Assembly: GCF_000938305.1 (NCBI RefSeq) | Contig: NZ_JYMT01000033.1 | Coordinates: forward strand, 56,753-120,752 | Reading direction: 5' to 3' | Length of the DNA: 64,000 nt | DNA from: Bradyrhizobium sp. LTSP885 | GTDB taxonomy: Bacteria; Pseudomonadota; Alphaproteobacteria; Rhizobiales; Xanthobacteraceae | Made by a program: the position numbers and the translations under genes | Part shown: positions 28,574 to 38,265 of the stretch, piece after piece | How the letters are laid out: every line of letters begins with the position of its first letter | Numbering within the stretch: position 1 is the stretch's first letter | Notes under the pieces: generated by a model | Seen by the model: the letters and a program-made list of their open reading frames with translations, nothing else | What the model was told of the DNA's origin: nothing | Databases searched by the model: none

Positions 28574-28781
28574 GTCTCCTCGCGGCATGACGCATGTCGC
28601 CTTCGAGACGGCCCCTCATGATGCCTTCGTGCCGCGATCCGCATCTTGTCCGTATTTGTACGGCACAATTCCCGCCAAGTGGCACAGTTAACGAAGCATA
28701 AAAACGAACAAGCTAGATTTGCCTGATTGCTATGCATTTACTCGCTCCGATTCCGGACAGACGAGCGGTCAGGACATTTTC

Positions 28782-30752
28782 ATGCGCGGTATTTCCATTC
28801 GTCTGACGCACAAGATCATGGCTATCGGTGCGGCGGGTCTCGTCGGCCTGCTGGCATGCGGTGTGATCTATCAGGCTGGTAACCGGTCGCAGGATGCCTC
28901 GCGCATTGTCGCGAAAAATGCCCGCGCGATCTTCGACCTCAACAAGCAGATATCGATCGAGATGCTTGAGGCGCGCAGGAGCGAGAAGAACTTTCAGCAG
29001 CGCCGCAATGAATCCTATGCCAAGGCGCATGCCGGGTTGGTCGTCGTGATCGATCGCGATTTCGAGCGCCTGCAGGCGCAGATGCGGGCCGGTGGCATGA
29101 CTGACCTGCTCGACAGGGCCACGCGTGCCCGCGACGGCTTCAAAGCCTATGTCGCTGACTTCAACGCGACGGTGGCCGCGGAAACCAGGCTTGGCCTGAA
29201 TGAGACCTTGGGCCTGACGGGCTCGCTGCGCACGGCGGTTCATGACGTCGAGGCGAAGGTCAAGCAGGTCGATGATCCGCGCCTCATGAGCTGGATGCTG
29301 ATGATGCGGCGGAACGAAAAGGACTTCATGTTGCGGCGCGATCCGAAATATGTCGCCGAGCTGAAGAAGTCCGCTGTCGAGTTCGCCAGCGCGTTGTCGT
29401 TCGTGGCCATTCCATCCGACACAATGGACGACATCAACGGCAAGTTCGACGCATACCAGAAGGATTTCATGGCCTGGGCCGAAACGGCACGGCAGATTGC
29501 AATCTATGACGACGGCATGATGAAGACGTTCCGCGCCCTCGAGCCATTAATGGTCGAGGTCGGCGACGGCGTCGAGCGGATGCGCCAGCAGGCCGATGCG
29601 GCGGAGGTTGCAACCCGCGAACAGACCGGCATCTGGATGCTCGGAGCTTTCGTGCTGGCCGTGCTCCTCGTGCTCGGTCTGTCGTTCGTGATCGGCCGTT
29701 CGATCTCGACGGCGCTGACCGGCATGATCGACGCGATGACGCGACTCGCCGGCGGCGACGTCCGGATCACGATTCCCGGCCTTGGCCGCAGCGACGAGAT
29801 TGGCGAGATGGCCGGCGCGGTAGAGATATTCAAGACCAACAAGATCGAGGCGGATCACCTGCGCGCGGAGCAATTTGAGGCCGAGCAGCTCCAGGGCGCA
29901 CGGCGCAAGGCGGACATGTGCAAGCTCGCCGACGCCTTCGAGGGCGCGGTCGGGGAGATCGTCGAAACCGTATCGTCGTCGGCCACCGAACTGGAAGCCT
30001 CGGCGGACACGCTGACCCGGTCGGCCGAGCGCTCGCAGGAACTTGCCTCCGCTGTCGCAATGGCTTCCGAGGAGGCCTCGACCAACGTGCAGTCGGTCTC
30101 ATCGGCGAGCGAGGAGATGACCTCGTCGATCAACGAGATCAGCCGCCAGGTGCAGGAATCCGCGCGCGTCGCCAGCGAGGCCGTCAGTCAGGCGCAGACG
30201 ACCAATCATCGCGTGAGCGAGTTGTCGAGGGCGGCGGCGCGCATTGGCGACGTCGTCGAATTGATCAATACGATCGCGGGACAGACCAATCTCCTGGCGC
30301 TCAACGCCACGATCGAGGCGGCACGCGCCGGCGAGGCCGGCCGCGGCTTTGCGGTTGTCGCCTCCGAGGTCAAGGCGCTTGCCGAGCAGACCGCGAAAGC
30401 GACCGGTGAGATCAGCCAGCAGATCAGCGGTATCCAGGCTGCGACCCAGGACTCGGTGCTTGCGATCAAGGAGATCGGCGACACGATCGGCCGGATGTCG
30501 GAGATTTCCTCGACCATTGCTGCCGCCGTGGAAGAGCAAGGTGCTGCCACGCAGGAGATCTCGCGCAACATTCAGAATGCTGCACAGGGCACCGTGCAGG
30601 TCAGCGGCAATATTGCCGAGGTGCAACGCGGTGCCGGAGAAACCGGCGCGGCGTCGGCGCAGGTTCACAGCTCCGCCCAGTTGCTGTCGCGTGACAGCAA
30701 TCGTCTGAAGCTCGAGGTCGCGCGCTTCCTCGACGGCGTCCGCGCCGCGTGA
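28782..30752 (+). CDS. Methyl-accepting chemotaxis protein
   Basis: A 656-residue transmembrane chemoreceptor. The first membrane segment is near residues 10-30 (MAIGAAGLVGLLACGVIY), the second near 285-310 (MLGAFVLAVLLVLGLSFVIG). Between them the periplasmic part has the repeated helical pattern EARRSEKNFQQRR and MRRNEKDFMLRRDPKY, typical of helical bimodular (HBM) sensor domains that bind organic acids. A HAMP domain and the signalling tip, LNATIEAARAGEAGRGFAVVA, complete it. The tip would couple to CheA/CheW. Ligand unknown. ATG 28782 fits the receptor N-terminus better than the in-frame TTG at 28719. Confidence 0.93.
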   Translation: MRGISIRLTHKIMAIGAAGLVGLLACGVIYQAGNRSQDASRIVAKNARAIFDLNKQISIEMLEARRSEKNFQQRRNESYAKAHAGLVVVIDRDFERLQAQMRAGGMTDLLDRATRARDGFKAYVADFNATVAAETRLGLNETLGLTGSLRTAVHDVEAKVKQVDDPRLMSWMLMMRRNEKDFMLRRDPKYVAELKKSAVEFASALSFVAIPSDTMDDINGKFDAYQKDFMAWAETARQIAIYDDGMMKTFRALEPLMVEVGDGVERMRQQADAAEVATREQTGIWMLGAFVLAVLLVLGLSFVIGRSISTALTGMIDAMTRLAGGDVRITIPGLGRSDEIGEMAGAVEIFKTNKIEADHLRAEQFEAEQLQGARRKADMCKLADAFEGAVGEIVETVSSSATELEASADTLTRSAERSQELASAVAMASEEASTNVQSVSSASEEMTSSINEISRQVQESARVASEAVSQAQTTNHRVSELSRAAARIGDVVELINTIAGQTNLLALNATIEAARAGEAGRGFAVVASEVKALAEQTAKATGEISQQISGIQAATQDSVLAIKEIGDTIGRMSEISSTIAAAVEEQGAATQEISRNIQNAAQGTVQVSGNIAEVQRGAGETGAASAQVHSSAQLLSRDSNRLKLEVARFLDGVRAA

Positions 30753-30755
30753 TCG

Positions 30756-33449
30756 CTATCCCCCCGCTTGCGGGACAGGCGGGGGTGGCGCCGGCGGCGC
30801 GGCCTGCCGGCGGAACAGGATCCGCTGATACAGCCAGCCGATTGCGACCAGCACGATGCCGAGACACATGAACGACAGCGCGCGGTAGACACCGGTCAGC
30901 GTCGACATATCGATCAGGAATGCCTTGGCGATCGTCAGGCCGATCACTGCAGCGGAGGCGAGCCGCGCGCGCTGCGAGTTGACCAGGACACCGATGCCAA
31001 GCAGCGCCACGCCGAACATCAGCCAGGCGATCGAGTAGGTGTATTGCTCGGCGTCGGTGGTCGCGCCTGATGTCAGCACCGGTCCGTGATAGAGCCTGCG
31101 GATCTCAAAGCTCATATAGGCGAGTGCGAGGATCAGTGCGCCGGCCGCGATCGTGTTGGCATAACCAGTGGGACGATGGCCGGCCACCGCGTAGGACAGC
31201 AGCAGCGCCAGCACGGCGGGCAGGGCATAGCCGAGCAGCAGCAGGTTGATGAAGCTGCCACCGACATTCTCCGGCCACAGCATCGGGTTCTCCAGTCCCA
31301 GCAGCCCGAATACGCTGCCAAGTCCCGCGAAGCCGGTCAGCAGGATCGCCCCGACATTGTGGACGATACTGCCGCTGCGCAGCTGCAGCCGTTCCAGCCC
31401 GATCGCCATCGCTAGCGTCACGCAGACCTGCAGCGCGACCTCGGTCAGCCCCGCGGTATCGCGATACACGTCGCCGCGGTTGACGGCGTGGCGGATCTCC
31501 ATGAAGGCGAGCAGCACCGTGAACAGGATCGCCGCCGACTCGACCATGCGCAGCGGCACATCGTCGCCGTTGCGGCGGAGGAACTGGCTTCCCGCCCAGA
31601 ATGACAAAGCGGGCACGCCGTAACCCCACAACAGCCAGTTGAAGATCGGCGTGGTGCCGACGGCGTCACCGGCAATCCGCGGTTCGTAGCCGATGCGCAG
31701 CACCACGATGCCGGCGAGGATGGCCGCGAGCCAGCGCAGGAACGGGATCGGCCGCTGCACCGAGAGCCACGCCGTTCCCAGCGACACCAGCGCCAGCGCG
31801 ATGGTGAGCCAGCCTCTGTCGAGCGCGAAGGTGAACGCCAGGGCAAGCGAGGCGAGCGCGCCGGTCGCGAACAGCGCGATCGAGGCAGACTGCTCCGGTC
31901 GCTCCTCGCGCCGGGTCAGCGCCTCGGTCGCGGTAGCAAAGGCCGCAGCGAGCAGCACGGCTGATATCGCGAACGGGATCGAACGATCCAGATGCGCAAT
32001 GCGCGCATAGAGTGCGACCAGCAGCCCGACCGGCGTGAAGACGGCCGCCGCGGCCCAGGTCACCGTGATCTTCGTCGTGGCGAAGCGCATCTGCGCGAGG
32101 AAGCCGCCGATGCCGAACGCCGCCGCGAAGACGGCCGCGGTCACGAGATGCAGCGAGACTGAACCATCGGTCGCTGACGGGCCGATGCCCGGGATCGCGC
32201 CGCCCGGCAGCACCAGCATGTCGACATTGCGGCGGACCGCCCATTCGCCGAACACGATGAAGACGAAGACCGAGGCGGCACCGACCGCACCTGCGGCGGC
32301 AGGCGCACGCCACGCGACAACGAGCGCGGCGGCTACCAGCAGCGCGAAGGTGATCATTGCAGTGTCGGCGTGGGCGCTGTTCAGCACGATCATGACAGCG
32401 CCGAACAGATAGGCCGCGAGCGAGCCGGACGAGATCGGCTCGATCTCTTCGCCATCGGCCGCCGGGCCAAACATGAAGCCGCAGACCACCAGCAGCGCCG
32501 CAAGCACGAAGCCCGCGATCACATGGAAGGCGTGCGGCGCGACCATCTCCGGCCCGCATTGCAGGCAGGGGAAGGTCCACAGCAGCGCGAATGCGATCGT
32601 CGTGACCGCAAGCCAGCGCCACAGCCGGATGCGCGCGAGCCCGAACGACGCCGCGGTGACGATCGCGAGATAGATATAGAGCGACCAGAAGTCGGGCTTG
32701 TCTGACGACACCAGGATCGGCGTGACGAAGGCGCCGACGATGCCAAGTCCGGCCAGCGCCGGCCCATGCAGCAGCGCGGCCGCGAGCGTGCCGAGCGCGA
32801 CCATGCCGAGCAGGATGAAGGCGGTCGCCGGCGCGAGGAAATCGTACAGCGCATAGGCGGCGTAGACGGTGGCGAATGCCACTGCGGTGCCGGCAGCCGT
32901 GAGGATCGCCGGAATGTTGGCGATCGGCAGCGCAGCCATGGTCGAGATGCTCTCCTTGCGCCGCGTCCATTCGCCGGCGGCAAGCAGCGCCAGCGCGAAC
33001 AGGCCACTGAGCATCGTGCGCACGCCGGGGCCGAGCAGGCCGGCCTCGATCGAGTAGCGCACCATGAAGAAGCCGCCGAGCGCGAGCGTCAGGCCGCCGA
33101 TCCATACCACCCAGCGCGTGCCGATGGTCTCCTCAAAGCCCGGCGCCGGCTTCGGCGGGGGTGGGGGCGTCGCGCTCGGAGCGCTCGCAGTCTCCTGTGC
33201 AGGCATCTCCGGCGGAGCGGAGATCGTCTCGGGGAGCGGGGGTGGTGCCTGCCTGATTGGAGGCGTGGCCGGCAGCGTCTGTTCGAACTCTTGCAGCGGC
33301 GTCGGCGAGGGCGGTGTGACCGCCCGTGCGGCGCCAGCGGTGGCCTCGATCGCGTCCAGCCGGCTCTGCAGCGCCGAAATCTGGGTCTGCGCCTTGCGCG
33401 CGACAATGATCGCGATGATGGCGACGGCCAGCGTGAGGAAATCGAGCAT
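30756..33449 (-). CDS. DUF2339 multi-pass membrane protein
   Basis: An 897-residue inner-membrane protein with more than 20 hydrophobic segments. The N-terminus is one membrane helix (MLDFLTLAVAIIAIIVARKA), a short coiled coil and a Pro-rich linker, then ETIGTRWVVWIGGLTLALGGFFMVRYSIEAGLLGPGVR, the diagnostic opening of DUF2339. Function is unknown; the family is usually found singly. It converges with the chemoreceptor gene, with three bases between the stops, so both may share termination. Confidence 0.9.
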   Translation of the reverse strand: MLDFLTLAVAIIAIIVARKAQTQISALQSRLDAIEATAGAARAVTPPSPTPLQEFEQTLPATPPIRQAPPPLPETISAPPEMPAQETASAPSATPPPPPKPAPGFEETIGTRWVVWIGGLTLALGGFFMVRYSIEAGLLGPGVRTMLSGLFALALLAAGEWTRRKESISTMAALPIANIPAILTAAGTAVAFATVYAAYALYDFLAPATAFILLGMVALGTLAAALLHGPALAGLGIVGAFVTPILVSSDKPDFWSLYIYLAIVTAASFGLARIRLWRWLAVTTIAFALLWTFPCLQCGPEMVAPHAFHVIAGFVLAALLVVCGFMFGPAADGEEIEPISSGSLAAYLFGAVMIVLNSAHADTAMITFALLVAAALVVAWRAPAAAGAVGAASVFVFIVFGEWAVRRNVDMLVLPGGAIPGIGPSATDGSVSLHLVTAAVFAAAFGIGGFLAQMRFATTKITVTWAAAAVFTPVGLLVALYARIAHLDRSIPFAISAVLLAAAFATATEALTRREERPEQSASIALFATGALASLALAFTFALDRGWLTIALALVSLGTAWLSVQRPIPFLRWLAAILAGIVVLRIGYEPRIAGDAVGTTPIFNWLLWGYGVPALSFWAGSQFLRRNGDDVPLRMVESAAILFTVLLAFMEIRHAVNRGDVYRDTAGLTEVALQVCVTLAMAIGLERLQLRSGSIVHNVGAILLTGFAGLGSVFGLLGLENPMLWPENVGGSFINLLLLGYALPAVLALLLSYAVAGHRPTGYANTIAAGALILALAYMSFEIRRLYHGPVLTSGATTDAEQYTYSIAWLMFGVALLGIGVLVNSQRARLASAAVIGLTIAKAFLIDMSTLTGVYRALSFMCLGIVLVAIGWLYQRILFRRQAAPPAPPPPVPQAGG

Positions 33450-33575
33450 TGGGCCTCCGGCAAAGCGCGCCGGACCTTCGGCCAGTCGGCCGCCCGTCGC
33501 AATCTATGATGTGCACCCATCTTTGTGCACTCTTGGAGGCGGGAAGTTCAAGCGGTTGGGCGTGGCACGTTCGTG

Positions 33576-34082
33576 CTATTCCAGATCGAGGCGGAACGGG
33601 CGCCCCTCGACGGTCATGCTGCCCGGCCCCATCGCATCGAGCGCACGCAGCATCCGGCCCTCGCGTCCCAGCGCCTTGTCGGCGAGGCTGACGATCAACC
33701 GGTTGGGTGCCGCGATCGGTGACGCCTCGCGGATCAGCCGGGCGATCGCCATTTCATCGCGATGCGGATTCAGCGCGCAGACCGCGGTGAAGGCGCTCGC
33801 GGTCGAACGGCTGATGCCGGCATAGCAGTGAATCACCATCGGCGCGCGGCGGTCCCAGCCTCGTACAAACGTCAGTACCTTTTCGACATGCGATTCGGTC
33901 GGTGCCACAAAGCCGTCCATCGCCTCCGTGATGTCATCCATCTGCACGCGCAGATGATTGGCTTCGAGCACGGATTGCGGTCGCTGGACCTGCGCGACAT
34001 TCGCCATCACGGTGAGAATGTGGCTGGCGCCGGTGGCTCTGACGGTGTCGGGAAGCGCGGCGAGCGAACAGACGTGGAGCAT
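33576..34082 (-). CDS. Tyrosine phosphatase family protein
   Basis: A 168-residue cysteine phosphatase. The P-loop is intact: VIHCYAGISRSTASAF, with H85, nucleophile C86 and R92. The general acid is probably in the earlier segment around MDDITEAMDG (D49 or D50). The size and loop suit a dual-specificity or DUF-type small phosphatase acting on proteins or phosphoinositol-like compounds; the substrate is not evident. It lies upstream of nothing on its strand and ends shortly before a spacer with the DUF2339 gene. Confidence 0.85.
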   Translation of the reverse strand: MLHVCSLAALPDTVRATGASHILTVMANVAQVQRPQSVLEANHLRVQMDDITEAMDGFVAPTESHVEKVLTFVRGWDRRAPMVIHCYAGISRSTASAFTAVCALNPHRDEMAIARLIREASPIAAPNRLIVSLADKALGREGRMLRALDAMGPGSMTVEGRPFRLDLE

Positions 34083-34126
34083 GATGGTCCCTGGGGTCGA
34101 GTGACCGGATTATAACGGTTACAGTT

Positions 34127-34210
34127 GGGTGGGCAAAGGCGCGCTTGCGCCGTGCCCACCATCCGCGTCGTGTTCGTTAGGATGGGCACGCTTTCGCTTT
34201 GCCCATCCTA
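34127..34210. repeat. Dispersed palindromic repeat (GGGTGGGCAAAGGCGCGC...GCCCACC)
   Basis: GGGTGGGCAAAGGCGCGCTTGCGCCGTGCCCACC is followed by a second hairpin AGGATGGGCACGCTTTCGCTTTGCCCATCCT. The right end contains the stop codon of the HD hydrolase, so the element abuts or provides the end of that gene. Confidence 0.7.
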
Positions 34211-34819
34211 CGGCAAATGCACTGCCGTGAAACGCTCAATGAACTGCTTCTCGGCCCTGGCCGCCGTCCACGGCGTCAGGTAGTCGCGCACGGTCGATTC
34301 GGGCAATCCGGGATCGCGGCCGAACAGCCGCTTGGCTTCGGTCACCGAAAATCCCGCAAGGTGCGTCGCTTCGAGATAGGCGGCGCCGCGATCGGCGGCC
34401 TTGATCTGCTGGGTGATCTCGTCCGCCAGCACGGGCGGCAGGCCGAAGCGGATATGGATCGCCGACAGCAGCCGCTTCTCCACCACCTTGTAGTCGCCGC
34501 CGAGCACCGCCTTGAACGGCGAGATCATGTCGCCGATGACGTATTCCGGCGCGTCGTGCAGCAGCGCGGCCAGGCGGACGCGGGTGTCGACGCGCGGCAC
34601 CTGCTGGCGCATCACCGCCTCGACCAGGAGCGTGTGCTGCGCCACCGAGAAGATATGCGCGCCGCTGGTCTGGCCGTTCCAGCGCGCGACCCGCGCCAGC
34701 CCATGCGCGATGTCGACGATCTCGATATCGAGCGGCGACGGGTCGAGCAAATCCAGCCGGCGCCCGGACAGCATGCGCTGCCAGGCGCGGGTGGATTCGG
34801 TCGATTTACGCGCAGTCAT
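34208..34819 (-). CDS. HD-domain phosphohydrolase (YfbR-like)
   Basis: A 203-residue HD hydrolase. Metal ligands are visible as H62 in SVAQHTLLVEAV and the HD pair H88-D89 in AALLHDAPEYVIGDMISPFK. The pattern is that of the YfbR / 5'-deoxynucleotidase-like branch. It could clean up nucleotides. ATG 34819 overlaps the end of tag by four bases (ATGA), making it the last gene of the ygfZ-tag-HD operon. The substrate is inferred only from the family. Confidence 0.85.
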   Translation of the reverse strand: MTARKSTESTRAWQRMLSGRRLDLLDPSPLDIEIVDIAHGLARVARWNGQTSGAHIFSVAQHTLLVEAVMRQQVPRVDTRVRLAALLHDAPEYVIGDMISPFKAVLGGDYKVVEKRLLSAIHIRFGLPPVLADEITQQIKAADRGAAYLEATHLAGFSVTEAKRLFGRDPGLPESTVRDYLTPWTAARAEKQFIERFTAVHLP

Positions 34820-35442
34820 TTCGTCTTGAGCCGCGGCGCGCGGACTTTGCCGCTGCAGGCCGCGTGACAGAAGCAGGTGATAAGGTGGTCGTTGACCATG
34901 CCCGTCGCTTGCATAAAGGCATAGACGATGGTCGGGCCGACGAATTTGAAGCCGCGCGCGCCGAGCTCCTTGGATATCTTGATCGAGACCGGCGTCGAGG
35001 CCGGCACGCTCGCGGTGGTCTTGAACAGATTGACCTTCGGCTTGCCGTCGACGAAATCCCACAGAAATTTCGAGAAGCCCGGGCCCTTCTCCATGATCTC
35101 CAGATACGACTTCGCGCCCGCGATCGTGCCTTCGATCTTGGCGCGATTGCGGACGATGCCGACATCGTTCATCAGCGCGTGGGCCTTCTTGGCATTGTAG
35201 CGCGCGATCTTCTCGGGCTGGAAATCGTCGAAGGCTTTGCGGAAATTCTCCCGCTTGCGCAGGATCGTGATCCAGGACAGCCCGGCCTGGAAGCCGTCGA
35301 GGATCAGCTTTTCATAGAGCGCGCGGTCGTCATATTCCGGCACGCCCCATTCAGTGTCGTGATAGGCGACATAGAACGGATCCTCGCCCGGCCATGGGCA
35401 CCGCGTCTTGCCGTCCGGATGTTCTCGCGCAGAACGGCTCAT
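34816..35442 (-). CDS. tag: DNA-3-methyladenine glycosylase I
   Basis: Excises 3-methyladenine from alkylated DNA. The 208 residues include TRCPWPGEDPFYVAYHDTEWG, SWITILRKRENFRKAFDDF and GPTIVYAFMQATGMVNDHL. The zinc snap is complete: C15, H28, H186 and C190. The start ATG 35442 overlaps the ygfZ stop by four bases and its own stop overlaps the HD hydrolase by four. A run of overlapping genes implies one transcript; the mix of repair and nucleotide clean-up makes sense for DNA maintenance. Confidence 0.95.
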   Translation of the reverse strand: MSRSAREHPDGKTRCPWPGEDPFYVAYHDTEWGVPEYDDRALYEKLILDGFQAGLSWITILRKRENFRKAFDDFQPEKIARYNAKKAHALMNDVGIVRNRAKIEGTIAGAKSYLEIMEKGPGFSKFLWDFVDGKPKVNLFKTTASVPASTPVSIKISKELGARGFKFVGPTIVYAFMQATGMVNDHLITCFCHAACSGKVRAPRLKTK

Positions 35443-36320
35443 GCGACGGTCTTATTTGGGGCGGGACGGACGACCTCCGGCTCGGCGAGACGAAGCCCGA
35501 GGCCGCCCGCGGTCAGCGACAGTCCTGCATCGAGCGCGTCGGCGACGCGGTCGATGCGGACCAGCGCGAGGCCGTTCTGGCCCGCGGTCGAGCCGATGGT
35601 GCCGACCGACTTGTCGCCGGCAAGGATGGTCGCACCGACTTCGGGCGAGGGGCCGTCGAGGATGATCTTCACCGTGCGGGTGCGCGCGGTGCCGCGGTGC
35701 TGCATGCGCGACACCACTTCCTGGCCGACATAGCAGCCCTTGTCGAAGTCGACGCCGTTGAGGCGGTCCATGTTGGTCTCGTGCGGGAAGGCGTCGCCAT
35801 ACATGAAGTCGAGGCCGCCGCGCGGCACGCCGGACGCAATGCGATGCGCCTCGTAGGCGTCGCTGTCGACGAGATCGGCGCCGATCAGGTCGGCGAGCTT
35901 CTGCTTTAGGTCTTCCGGGATCAGGATGCGCCAGCCGAGCGCAGCGCTGCGCGGATCGGCGAAGCTGAGATCAGGCGTCATCGCCGGCTCGCCATCCCAG
36001 GCCGCGAGCAGCCCGAGGCTGTCGGAGAGGTTCTCGACCACGACCTTGGCGCGTAGCTTGTAGAAGCCGAGCTTGTCGGCGAGCCCCTTGGCCAGCGCGC
36101 GCGGAGCGTCGATTAGGAAGCCGCCGCCATGGCCCGTCGGCGCCTCGGTGATCAGGAAATCGGTGACGATCTTGCCCTGTGGCGTCAGCAGCGCGCCGAA
36201 CCGCCCAAGCCCGGGGCGCAGCTGCTCGATATCAGTCGTGATGAGGCCGTTGAGGAAGTTACGGGCGTCCTCGCCAGAGACCTTGACCACGCCCCGATCT
36301 GGAAGAAACGCTGCTTTCAT
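35439..36320 (-). CDS. ygfZ: YgfZ/GcvT-family tetrahydrofolate-binding protein
   Basis: YgfZ supports assembly or repair of certain iron-sulphur enzymes with folate. The 293-residue protein carries the family's KGCYVGQE motif in DFDKGCYVGQEVVSRMQHRG, with its functional cysteine. It starts at ATG 36320 (MKAAFLPDRGVVKVSGEDA); a TTG at 36326 is two codons upstream. First gene of the ygfZ-tag-HD operon, divergent from the dihydroorotase-like gene. Confidence 0.93.
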   Translation of the reverse strand: MKAAFLPDRGVVKVSGEDARNFLNGLITTDIEQLRPGLGRFGALLTPQGKIVTDFLITEAPTGHGGGFLIDAPRALAKGLADKLGFYKLRAKVVVENLSDSLGLLAAWDGEPAMTPDLSFADPRSAALGWRILIPEDLKQKLADLIGADLVDSDAYEAHRIASGVPRGGLDFMYGDAFPHETNMDRLNGVDFDKGCYVGQEVVSRMQHRGTARTRTVKIILDGPSPEVGATILAGDKSVGTIGSTAGQNGLALVRIDRVADALDAGLSLTAGGLGLRLAEPEVVRPAPNKTVA

Positions 36321-36448
36321 TCGCAAAATTGGCTCTTTTCCAAGTTCCTTTGGGAAACGCCCGGCGCGGATATCCCCTGCCTAGCTAAGGCGCTAGAGTG
36401 CACCGAACAAGGCCCGCGCGACAGCGGAAAAGCGGGCGTCGAGGACCG

Positions 36449-37783
36449 ATGAATCAGCATTTTGACACCATTCTAAAATCCGGCACCGTGGTCAATCAGG
36501 ACGGCGAGGGCGTGCGCGATGTCGGTATCGCCAATGGCCGTATCGCCGCGATCGGCTCCCTCGGCCAGGCCTCGGCCGGCGAGGTGATCGACTGCAAGGG
36601 CCTGCACATCCTGCCCGGCGTGATCGACACCCAGGTGCATTTCCGTGAGCCCGGCCAGACTCACAAGGAGGATCTGGAGACCGGATCGCGCAGCGCCGTG
36701 ATGGGTGGTGTCACCGCGGTGTTCGAGATGCCGAACACCGATCCGCTGACGGTGACGGAGGCGACCTTCACCGACAAGATCAAGCGCGGCCGTCACCGCA
36801 TGCATTGCGATTTCGCCTTCTTCATCGGCGGCACCCGCGAGAACGTGCAAGACCTTCCGGAGTTCGAGCGGGCGCCGGGCTGCGCCGGCGTCAAGGTGTT
36901 CATCGGCTCCTCCACCGGCGCGCTGCTGGTCGAGGACGACGAGAGCCTGCGGCGGATCTTCCAGGTGATCCGGCGCCGTGCGTCGTTTCATGCCGAGGAC
37001 GAATACCGCCTCAACGAGCGCAAGCCGCTGCGGATCGAAGGCGATCCGCGTTCGCATCCGGTGTGGCGCGACGAGGCCGCGGCGCTGATGGCGACCGAAC
37101 GCCTGGTTAATCTTGCGCGGGAAACCGGCAAGCGCATCCACGTGCTGCATATCTCGACCAAGGAAGAGATTCACTATCTGCGCGACCACAAGGACGTCGC
37201 GTCCTGCGAGGCGACGCCGCATCACCTCACCATGGCCGCGCCCGAATGCTACGAGCGGCTGGGGACGCACGCGCAGATGAATCCGCCGGTGCGCTCGGCC
37301 GATCACCGCGCCGGCATCTGGTACGGCATCGAGCAGGGCATCATCGACGTGCTTGGCTCCGACCACGCGCCGCATACGCTCGAGGAGAAGGCCAAGACCT
37401 ATCCGGCCTCGCCCTCGGGCATGACCGGCGTGCAGACGCTGGTGCCGCTGATGCTTGATCACGTCAATGCCGGCCGGTTGTCGCTGCAACGCTTCGTCGA
37501 CCTGTCCAGCGCAGGCCCCGCGCGTCTGTTCAACATTGCCTGCAAGGGCCGCATCGCCGCCGGCTATGATGCCGACTTCACCATCGTCGACCTCAAGCGC
37601 AGCGAGACCATTACCAACAAATGGATCGCCTCGCGCGCGGGCTGGACGCCCTATGACGGCGTGCGCGTGCAGGGCTGGCCGGTCGGCACCTTCGTGCGCG
37701 GCAAGCGGGTGATGTGGCAGGGTGAGGTGACGGCGCCGTCGACCGGCGAGCCGGTGCGGTTCCTCGAGACGTTGAAGTCGTAG
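36449..37783 (+). CDS. pyrC: Dihydroorotase-like amidohydrolase
   Basis: A 444-residue cyclic amidohydrolase of the dihydroorotase/hydantoinase class. Most metal-site residues are present: the carboxylatable lysine in AGVKVFIGSSTG, the histidines in HVLHIS and TPHHL, and the aspartate in LGSDHAPH. The first site, normally DxHxH, reads IDTQVHFREPG, so its first histidine is Q62 with H64 kept. It may be dihydroorotase or a paralogue with another substrate. GAGG lies shortly before ATG 36449. No other pyrimidine gene is nearby. Confidence 0.82.
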   Translation: MNQHFDTILKSGTVVNQDGEGVRDVGIANGRIAAIGSLGQASAGEVIDCKGLHILPGVIDTQVHFREPGQTHKEDLETGSRSAVMGGVTAVFEMPNTDPLTVTEATFTDKIKRGRHRMHCDFAFFIGGTRENVQDLPEFERAPGCAGVKVFIGSSTGALLVEDDESLRRIFQVIRRRASFHAEDEYRLNERKPLRIEGDPRSHPVWRDEAAALMATERLVNLARETGKRIHVLHISTKEEIHYLRDHKDVASCEATPHHLTMAAPECYERLGTHAQMNPPVRSADHRAGIWYGIEQGIIDVLGSDHAPHTLEEKAKTYPASPSGMTGVQTLVPLMLDHVNAGRLSLQRFVDLSSAGPARLFNIACKGRIAAGYDADFTIVDLKRSETITNKWIASRAGWTPYDGVRVQGWPVGTFVRGKRVMWQGEVTAPSTGEPVRFLETLKS

Positions 37784-37794
37784 ACTCTAGTTTT

Positions 37795-37843
37795 GACGCG
37801 TTTTCTTCACGCGAACCGGTGTCCACTTCGCTCGAAAACGCTT
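37795..37843. repeat. Dispersed repeat (GACGCGTTTTCTTCACGCGAACC type)
   Basis: Reads GACGCGTTTTCTTCACGCG, then AACCGGTGTCCACTTCGCTC and GAAAACGCTTT; GCGTTTTC near the left is answered by GAAAACGC on the right. I recognise it as a frequent rhizobial intergenic element. It separates two convergent genes. Confidence 0.7.
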
Positions 37844-37846
37844 TGA

Positions 37847-38122
37847 TTACTGCCTGGCCAACACCAGCGAGAATTCGCCGTTGCGGACGCGCGCGCCAAG
37901 TCCCTCGGCGAATTTTGCCACCGCGTCCTCACCATAGGTGGTGACGAGCTCGGCCAGCGCTGCAAACAGGCTCGCCTGCGCCAGGCAATCGCCATCGACG
38001 CCGTCGTGACGCGCTTCCGCCCAGGCCTCGTTGAGATAGGTCAGCGCGGCCTGTTTCTGCTCGTGATCGGGGCGCGGATCGTGGGGGAGGGAAAAGGACG
38101 CTGGGTGGCGCATGAAACCCAT
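37847..38122 (-). CDS. Hypothetical protein, about 91 residues
   Basis: Unrecognised. It opens MGFMRHPASFSLPHDPRPDHEQKQAAL and goes on to a helical core, AYLNEAWAEA-like then LAQASLFAALAELVTTYGEDAVAKFAEGL, with no cysteines of note beyond one, no membrane segment and no motif I know. A helical, soluble protein is likely. ATG 38113 (MRHPAS) is an alternative start. No partner is apparent. Confidence 0.6.
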   Translation of the reverse strand: MGFMRHPASFSLPHDPRPDHEQKQAALTYLNEAWAEARHDGVDGDCLAQASLFAALAELVTTYGEDAVAKFAEGLGARVRNGEFSLVLARQ

Positions 38123-38265
38123 CAAAATGTATGCGCGGTCCAGGAGCGAACCGCGGCAAGATGCGCGAGATGTATCACGCAGGTGGGGACCGGCTAGGCA
38201 TATCTTTAAGAAAGGTTAACGCGCGTTTGGGCATTTAAAGGAGAATTCCGCGCCTCTCGCGGAGG

